Made by a program: the position numbers and the translations under genes. From Sanderia malayensis (taxonomy: Eukaryota > Cnidaria > Scyphozoa > Semaeostomeae > Pelagiidae), in NCBI GenBank assembly GCA_013076295.1, contig RQOL01000863.1:990233-1054232 (forward strand): a stretch of 64,000 nt of DNA, given 5' to 3'. Of this stretch, positions 56,046-64,000 are shown one piece after another (position 1 is the stretch's first letter; each line of letters starts with the position of its first letter). The notes beneath the pieces are model-generated. The model had not been told where the DNA came from and did not search any database. It saw only the letters and a list, made by a program, of their open reading frames with translations.

Positions 56046-58014
56046 TCAAGGTCCAGCTGGATATATCTCATCATACGCTGGAGGCGGTTCATTTGAGACT
56101 TCAAGTGAAGGAGCACTTGGTGTTTGTCCTCGACTGTAGTTTTGCGATGTTGGTCCATCTCCATAAAGAGGTGATTGGGCTGCAAGAGGGCCAGTTGGGT
56201 GTATTGTCGCAATCGAAGATGATGCCTCATTTGAGTTTGCAGCCGTGGGGCCTGCAAATATAGTTGAGTTAGCAGAAGGGGCGTGTTGAGTCTCAGGATG
56301 GATTCCAGGGTAGGCATTCACTGTCGGAAACATGAGAGCGGTTCCTGTACAAGTTGCATTGTTTGTTGCTAGAATGCCTGTGTTTGTTGGATTCCGTGTC
56401 ACAAAAACACTGTCACTGGTTTTCTTCTTGCATGGCTTGTGTCTGTATATAATGATTATCACAACAACCACGAATATAACGATACTGGCAACAACGCCCG
56501 CAATTTTTGCAGTTGAATCGGACTTTGGAGCTGAAACGCGAAATAAGAATATTTAACCAAAGAACAGGAGATTGAATAATATAGTCAGAGTGATATCATT
56601 AACTTGATTTGATAGTTTTCTCAATCAACTTTAAATACAACAAAAAACAAAATACAAACAAAGAAAAAAATGCCAGTAACTTACGTTTGTATATTACGAA
56701 TCCAGAACAAAGCCTCGCTTGGAAGAAGTGCTTCCCATTTTACGATTGAGCTTTATGTAGAAATAATATTTGTCTTTGACAGTGTAAGCCTTGATATTAG
56801 AAGTATAGCACAACTTTCCACTTATCGAATTATGAGCACTGGTCTCTGAGCTGCCAGATCCTGTAGGAAAAAATGAAAACGTACCACCAGATAAGGTAAA
56901 AATCACAAAAATTGATGTCATACATTTTGATATATCGTGAATAATACACTAACCTTGAAGTTCAACATAGTCTGAGTTGGAATATCCACAGTAAAAATAG
57001 TCATTGGTATCAATGTCCATGAATGCTACACGAGCTTGGTTGCCACTTCCAACGTATACTTTCTGGGTACAGGCAGATAGTGATTGGGCATATTTGTACG
57101 GCCAACCTTGTGAGGAAATGTGGGCAGATGACAAGTAGTTTGTGGACGAGCTAAAAAGTAAAGTTTTGTTTAATAGCCTACTGCAACCGAAAGGTACCAT
57201 GATGTTTTACATTTTATGGTAAACCTAACTGAACTGATCATAAAACCTTTCAACGAATAGAAAGTTTTTCGGTGTCTTAATTATTCTTGATCTTGGTACT
57301 AAAGTTTTTGTCCATGCTTGCCCGTTAGCCTTTCAAAAGAATTTTAATAAAAAAATGTGTAATGCATTTTATGCCTAATATACAATTGCAGATACATAAT
57401 ACATGCTTAAAATTTTCTACTAACCTACAATACGTTCCAGTTCCATATAAAGATCCAAGATATTCATTGATTGGCCTCAGTTGGTACGAAAAGCTAAATC
57501 CCCGTCCAGTACCTGAACTGTCTGATTTAATTGAAGTTTTGCGTAGCTATCAAAGGAGTACATGTTGAACAGGCTCAGGCTGGAATTTTGGAAATTGCTT
57601 GAACAATATTTCCCAATGCTTTTGTCATATCTAACATGAGAAGATCATAACGATGCTTAGTACGTCACAAGTTCAAAGAACACATTGAATTAACCCTGTT
57701 TGCAACTAATGGCCATATATACCATAGCATATACTAACTTGGTCACAAACACTTCCACAAAATCATTTTTACAATCGGGCATGTTTCCTTTCACGTTGAA
57801 TGATAGCCATTCTATCTCAAGATAATAGCCGTAAGAACGCAATCCAGGCGCAGGCCTTATCTTTATCGTGCAATATTCGTTGTTTGAGTAATGTAACACA
57901 GAATGGGTGATTCTTAATGTCGTGGCAATAAAGTGTCGTAGAATGGCAAGCCAAAGCTGTTGTATTTCCAACCAACATAAAGACTATTAGCCAAATATCC
58001 AATATTTTCGACAT
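56046..58014 (-). pseudogene. CUB array locus H: frameshifted copy
   Basis: Five exons align (58014-57739, 57630-57425, 57150-56954, 56860-56685, 56530-56046). Compared with locus I and the family frame there are three single-base indels: one extra A in exon 1 (about 57929, GGCAATAAAG against GGCATAAAG), one missing A in exon 2 (about 57527), and one missing A in exon 4 (about 56705). Exons 3 and 5 are open; the tail keeps TVNAYPGI and NEPPPAYDEI. The signal peptide is MSKILDIWLIVFMLVGNTTA. The indels fall in or next to A-rich words, so base-calling error in the assembly is a real alternative to pseudogenisation. If it is functional, the protein would resemble locus I. Confidence 0.7.
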
Positions 58015-58795
58015 CGTTTTAACCTAAAATTTGCGATACGATTGAGAAAATTCAATGTTCTCGTGGTGTTTGATAAATTTGCATTTGCATTGCATTGCAT
58101 TGCACGTTTGTTGTTCATGTTTGAAACCGCCTTATGTATCACGTTGACCATAATTACACAACGCCCCCGAATCACACGTGCAAAGTAATTCCGCATTCCA
58201 AAATCAAGTGACTGATGGTTATTAGAAAGATGGCTAGGAATTGACCAATTCTTCTATTGATCAGGATTCAAACAACTGTTTTGAGGAACTAACAACAAAA
58301 ATTCATGATTACGTGCTGCATTTGCATGGTGGAAACAAATGGAAAGTTGTTGTGGTTCGGAAGGAAGGTTGGGATGACGTAATTGGTAATGCAGCAGGTG
58401 ACGTAAGGCGAGGCGGTGTGCCAGAGAAGTTCCCAGGACCTTCAGTTTAAAAATATGCATTACTACTGAGAAATAATATCCGGTATAAATATTCGATTTA
58501 ATAATAATAATAACAATAATAAGTGAGGCTAAAAGGAGAGAATTTTGCAAGCTGAACTCTCCTATACTTCGTATTTTGCATAACATTTATAAAATAACAC
58601 CGTACATTTAAAGTTTAAAGCTCATTCCAACAATCAAATTACATCTCATTTCTACAGAAAATCAACAGTGTAGGATTCTAAAATTTGTAATTAGGAGTTG
58701 GTCCGACTATGTAGAGGTGTTTCTCTGCCTTCAATTCCTGTTTCTACGCCATACGCTGATTGCAGTACATTGAAAGCTGTTTAGAAAGAAGTTGC

Positions 58796-58972
58796 CTAAA
58801 AGGCTGATCCAACACTTTGTGCACTACTTAAAATTGGCATTTTAAATTGGCCAGTCTGATGTGGTTTAGCAATTGTAGTTGTGACAACAGACTCTTCTGC
58901 GATGCCAGAATGGTGTGGGTTGATAAAATTGGTGGAATATTCATATCCATTCGAATACTCAGGGTTATACTG
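58796..58972 (-). pseudogene. Orphan tail exon fragment (locus J type), copy 2
   Basis: Open on the - strand, with QYNPEYSNGYEYSTNF, NPHHSGIAEESVVTT and PILSSAQ before a stop at 58796. It matches the C-terminal part of the locus J tail and the fragment at 55296. It lies between locus H and the downstream flank of I, the position expected for a second tandem-duplication breakpoint remnant. Confidence 0.75.
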
Positions 58973-59551
58973 ATAACAATACAACTGAATGATGAGAAAT
59001 CTAGTTTCTACTTCGATTTTATTATCGTTGGTGCGTTCCTCAGTTTGTATGTCGCTTCGTTTCCTTCATTCAATCAACCGAAAGAAAGTGCGCGCGAAGG
59101 ATGAAAAAGAAAAATTACAATAGTTTTGCGGCTACTTTGCCCACAAATACTCCTAATAATGATGGATAATTTAAAAGTCAAGATGGCTACGTTGTTGTTG
59201 TTTTTCGTAATAACAACAAAGAAATAATAACGAAATATAAATATAATATAAATATTATATATTTTAATGGTTTATGTACAGAGCAATCCCTGCTTCTTCC
59301 GCCGAGAAAAAGGACCGAGACAATTATTACAACTGGCTTTTGATTCATTGTGGCTGCAAGCCTTTTCTCTATCAAGCTGGACGCCTTTACTGTCTGACTT
59401 TTCCAACTTTCGACAAACATTGTTTATCTAAATAGCTTGCCAAGGTGACGCGCAAGTTAGTCTAATTGCAAGCTAGTTTTGCAACACGGTTTATTAAAAC
59501 TATCAACAGTGCCAATATTGCTATTTAATTAATGTTGCCAGGCAAACTAGT

Positions 59552-61398
59552 TCAAGGTCCAGCTGGATACATCTCATCATACGCTGGGGGAGGTTCATTT
59601 GAGACTTCAAGTGAAGGACCACTTGGTAATTGGACTGCAAGAGAGTCAGTTGGGTGTATTGTCGCAATCGAAGATGATGCCTCATTTGAGTTTGCAGCCG
59701 TGGGGCCTGGTGTTTGTCTCGACTGTAGTTTTGCGATGATGGTGGATAAAAAGGCGAACGGATCGCAAGCGTTCTTGACCCAGTTGCATATTTTCGCAAT
59801 GGTCTTCCGCTTGCATGACGGCATGAATTTGATTAACATGATCACCAGAATAATCCCAAATATAAGCACACTGGCCATAGTGATCCAAATTAGTGCATAT
59901 GGATAAGCTGAAATGAGAAATAAGAATATTTAACCAAAGAACAGGAGATTTAATATAATCAGAGTGGTATCATTAACTTAATAGTTTTCTGAATCAACTT
60001 CAAATACAACAACAAAAAATACAAACAAAGAAGAAAAATGCCAGTAACTTACGTTTGTATATTACGAATCCAGAAACAAAGCCTCGCTTGGAAGAAGAGC
60101 CTCCCTTTTTACGATTGAACTTTATGTAGAAATAATATTTGTCTTTGACGGTGTAAGCCTTGATATCAGAAGTTTTACACAACTTGCCACTTATCGAATT
60201 ATGAACACTGGTGTTTGAGCTGCCAGATCCTGTAGGAAAAAATGAAAACTTACCACCAGATAAGGTAAAAATCACAAAAATTGATGTCATACATTTTGAT
60301 ATATCGTGAATACTACACCAACCTTGAAGTTCAACATAGTCTGAGTTGGAATATCCACAGTACAAATAGTCATTGGTATCAATGTCCATGAATGCTACAC
60401 GAGCTTGGTTGCCACTTCCGACGTATACTTTTTGAGTACAGGTAGAATATGATTGCGCATATTTCTTTGGCCAACCTTGTGAATACTTGTTGGCAGATGA
60501 AGAGTAGCTTGTAGATGAGCTGAAAAGTAAAGTTTTGTTTAATAGCCTACTGCAACCGAAAGATACCATGATGTTTTACATTTTATGGTGAATCTAACTG
60601 AAATGATCATAAAACCTTGTCTTAATTATTCTTGAGCTCAGTACTAAAGTTTCTTAAGTTTTTAGCCATGCTTGCCCGTTAGCCTGTCAAAAAAGTTTTT
60701 AATAAAAATATGTATCATGCATTTTATGCCTAAAAACGCAATTGCAGATATATAATACATATTTAAAATTTTTTACTAACCTACAATACGGTCCATATGA
60801 AGATCCAAGATATTCACTGATTGGCCTCAGTTGGTACGAAAGCTAAATCCCAGTCCAATATTTGAGCCAAATGAAGTACCTGAACTCTCTGATTTAAATT
60901 GAAGTTTTGCGTAGCCATCATAGGAGTACATGTTAAATAGGCTGGAACTTTGCAAATTGCTTGAGCAATATTTCCCAATGCTTTTGCTATATCTAAAGTG
61001 AAAAGATCATAACGATGCTTAGAGCTTTAGATGAGTCATCTTGTCATTTTCATTGATATCATGGAGCACCTTAAATTAACTCTGTTACTAATAGCCATAT
61101 ATACCATAGTATATACTAACTTGGTCACAAACACTTCCACATATTCTTTATTACAATCGGGCATGTCTTCTTTCACCTTGAAGGATAGCCATTTGATCTC
61201 AAGATAATAGCCGTTATAATGCGATGCATAAGGCCGTATGTTTATCGTGCAATATTCGTTGTTTGAGTAGTAGTAGTGTAACACAGAATGGGTGATTCTT
61301 AATGTCGTGGCATAAAGTGTTGTAGAATGGCAAGTCAAAGCTGTTGTATTTCCAACCAACATAAAGACTATTAGCCAAATATCCAAAATTTTCGACAT
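59552..61398 (-). pseudogene. CUB array locus I: copy with one frameshift in exon 2
   Basis: Five exons align (61398-61121, 60992-60781, 60519-60323, 60229-60053, 59907-59552). Exons 1, 3, 4 and 5 are open. Exon 2 is 212 bp, not a multiple of three as in the family. It has one base missing at about 60840 (GAAAGC where H has GAAAAGC) plus an 18-bp in-frame insertion. The signal peptide is MSKILDIWLIVFMLVGNTTA. CUB2 has YSQGWPKKYAQSYSTC, YCGYSNSDYVEL and GKLC. The tail is short, with an unusual Cys/Lys-rich stretch after the helix, and ends NEPPPAYDEMYPAGP. One indel in an A run could be an assembly error, in which case this is an intact gene. Its status is uncertain. Confidence 0.65.
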
Positions 61399-62098
61399 CG
61401 TTATTAACCTGAAGTTTGCAATACGACTGAGAAAATTAAATGTTCTCGTGGTGTTTACAAATTCGCATTTGCATTTGCATTTGCATTGCATTGCATTGCA
61501 TTGCACGTTTGTTGTTGACGTCCGTAATCGCCTTGTGTATCATGTTTACCATAACTACAACACAACGCCCCCGACTTACACGTGCAAACTAATTCCGCAT
61601 TCCAAAATCCGCTGACTGATAGTTTTGAGGAACTAACAACAAAAATTCATGATTATGTGCTGCATTGCGTGGTGGAAACAAATGGAAAGTTGTTGTGGTT
61701 CGGGAGGCTAGGATGACGTAATTGGTAATGCAGCAGGTGACGTAAAGCGGTGTGACAGAGAAGTTTCCAGGACCTTCAGTTTAAATATGCATTACTACTG
61801 AGAAATAATACCCGGTATAAATATTCGATTTAATAACAATAATAACAATAATAAGTGAAGCTAAAAGGGGAGAAGTGCAAGCTGAACTCTCCCTATACTT
61901 CGTATTTTGCATAACATTTATAAAATAACACCGTACATTTAAAGCTCATTGCAACAATCAAATTACATCCCATTTCTAAAGAAATCAACATTGTAGGATT
62001 CTAAAATTTGTAATTAGGAGCTGGTCCGATTATGTAGAGGTGCTTTTCTGCCTCTACTGCTGTTGTAGTGTATTGAAACCTGTTTAGAACGAAGTTGC

Positions 62099-63818
62099 CT
62101 AAAAGTCTGATCCAACATTTTGTGCACTACTTAAAATTGGTATTTTAAATGGGCCAGTCTGATATGGTTTAGCAGTTGTAGTTGTGACAACAGACTCTTC
62201 TGCAATGCGAGAATGGTGTGGGTTGATAAAATTGGTAGAATGTTCATGTCCATTCGAATAGTTGGGATTATACTGAACTGGTGCTTGTCCTTGACTGTAG
62301 TCCTGTGATGTGGGTGGATAAAAAACTGATTGCATTGCTGTTGGTGAACTTGGCTGGCGTGCTAAGGGTGGCATGTTAAATGGGCCAGTCTGATATGCTG
62401 TTGCAGTTGGACATGCAGTAGCAGTTGAATATGTGGCTGTAGGCCTTGAATATTTGGGTGGATAGGGAGAAGGGGCATAGAGAATGCCAATTTTTGTTCC
62501 AAGGTAGGCATTTACAGTCTGAGTCAAGACAGCAGTTTTGGAAGATTTTGTTTTGGTTGTTGCATCAGGTGTTATTGCATCGGGTGTTGTTGCAAGAACT
62601 GCCATCTTTGCTTCATCTTGATTTGCAACATCACCGTGACTTCTTTTCTGCTTCCATTTGTATATAATGAGTGCCAGAACAACCACAAATACCACCACTC
62701 CCAAAATACTGGCCCAAACTTTTGTATATGATTTAGATTTCTTTTTTTCGGGAATCACAACACCAGCTGCAAAATAAAAAATAAATACTTGGCCATAAAA
62801 TGGTGATTGAATGACATTTTCAATAGATACATTATCATCATATTATGGTCTCAATATCAATCAGAATTATCACAAAAATATAAAAAAGAAAATGAATAAT
62901 AATTTACGTTTTTTGTGCATCACAAAAAATCCAGCCAGAAACCCTCTATGGAAAGGGCCTCCTCTTTTCCGATTAAACTTCATGTATATGTATTGGTAGT
63001 TTTTCACAGTGTAAGTTAGAGTACCAGAGGTATCAGTCATCTTCTTACTTAGTGAAGTTGGATAACGGTTGAACAAGGTGTTGGACCCTGCAATCAAAAA
63101 TAAACTCTGTAGCCAGATAAGATATAAATTGAAGATTAATCACATAAAATATCCAAGAATTATAATTGGTTCTTTTGCAATGCTAAAATGCTAGGTCTGT
63201 GCAAAAAATTTTCCAATTTCAAAAACCTGTTTTGAGAAAAGGTAATAAAACATTAACATTTTAGCACTTTGTGGGTACCATTACCAACCTTGAAGCTGAA
63301 CATAATCTGAATTTTCAGGGGAAGTAGATTTATTTGTATCAATATCCATGAATACAATCCGAGCATGGTAGTAAGATCCAAGCCTAAATTTCTGAGTACA
63401 AGCACTGTTTGACTGCAAGTAGCTGTGTGGCCAGCCTTGTGAATACTTGGTGTCAGAGATAGAGGTGCTTGCATATGTACTATGAGAAAAAGCCTTATTT
63501 AAAAAACAAGTGATGCGAAAAAATTATAAGCTCACAGTTATCAAAGGGTAAAAAATTGGCATTTATGTCTACAAATGCTAATGCAGATGCCTAAAATTGT
63601 TTTATGATTAGCCTACTAACCGACAAGATGTGATACTATTGAAGACAAGACTTGTGGAACGTTTGTTTCTTAGCTGAAATGTAAAGCTAAAGCCTCTACC
63701 AGTAACAGAATTGTCTGATTTGAAGGTTATTTTTGCATAACCATCATGAGAGTACATGTTGAACAGGTCAGAGCCTTGCAAATCATTTGAACAATATTTC
63801 CCAATGCTTCTGTAGGAG
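62099..63818 (-). CDS. CUB array locus J: partial, exons 2-5
   Basis: Exons 63818-63621, 63479-63289, 63087-62908 and 62766-62099 are open; exon 1 with the signal peptide must lie beyond the window. CUB1 C-terminal half: SYRSIGKYCSNDL, FKSDNSVTGRGF. CUB2: YSQGWPHSYLQSNSAC, FMDIDTN, SDYVQL, then the exon 4 half, where the usual GKLC Cys is missing (SLSKKMTDTS), so one CUB2 disulfide may be absent. The helix is VWASILGVVVFVVVLALIIYKW, then KQKRSHG. The tail is the longest after A (about 190 residues) with TVNAYLGT, PYPPKYS (a PPxY) and several YxTGPF repeats; it lacks the C-terminal PPPxY of the other loci and ends SAQNVGSDF. Confidence 0.75.
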
Positions 63819-64000
63819 CTATAATGCAAAAAAATACAAATTTTTAGCTTGATTGAACAAACAACTTGGGAAGTGAGTCAACATTAAAAGATGACAACCT
63901 TTGGAATGTGAGGTCAAAATGTTAGATGTTTCCACAAAACATTTACCATCTTTGTTTGAATGACATGAACACCATAAACTTGACTTGTGATATTATTGTT

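Noticed and set aside
58241..58450. A small frame upstream of locus H
   Set aside because: The related region upstream of locus I (about 61620-61790) does not keep the frame, so it is spacer sequence.

Overview
The window is animal nuclear DNA: interrupted genes with GT-AG (and two GC-AG) introns, animal signalling and extracellular domains (RhoGEF DH-PH, VWA, CUB), no operons, AT-rich non-coding DNA, and many non-autonomous DNA transposons. The repeat types and domain mix fit a cnidarian or another early-branching marine invertebrate, but the species cannot be fixed from the sequence. All gene models were spliced by hand from the sequence; exon coordinates are in the entries and should be good to within a base or two.

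Region 1 (1-7300) is repeat-rich. It holds a 1.3 kb direct repeat with palindromic 27-bp minisatellites, an inverted duplication of a dead RecQ-like helicase fragment, and a 5'-truncated non-LTR retrotransposon with a long open RT plus endonuclease-like frame, flanked by a 13-15 bp target duplication. Region 2 (7350-15997, + strand) is a complete-looking 16-exon Dbl-family RhoGEF of about 746 aa that ends in a CaaX-type motif (CVVM). Region 3 (18373-22721, + strand) is a small secreted VWA-domain gene with a TATA box; its last exon is uncertain.

Region 4 (23614 to the window end, - strand) dominates the window. It is a tandem array of ten related loci, named A to J here, each with five coding exons: signal peptide plus first half of CUB1; second half of CUB1; first half of CUB2; second half of CUB2; transmembrane helix plus a Pro/Tyr-rich tail, usually with a PPxY motif. 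Intron phases are 2, 2, 1, 1 throughout. A to F are intact (about 521, 484, 482, 382, 385 and 448 aa). G, H and I carry inactivating changes. J is intact but runs off the window. I do not recognise the family; the architecture suggests cell-surface receptors or adhesion proteins whose tails bind WW-domain proteins such as NEDD4-type ligases. Leftover last-exon fragments mark the tandem-duplication breakpoints, and the copies show birth and death, mosaic exons and tail-repeat expansion.

Introns and spacers of the array carry recent insertions with clear target duplications: a 2.9 kb foldback element (9-bp duplication), a 1.0 kb foldback element (8 bp), a 441-bp hAT-type MITE (8 bp) and several copies of a TA-flanked MITE.
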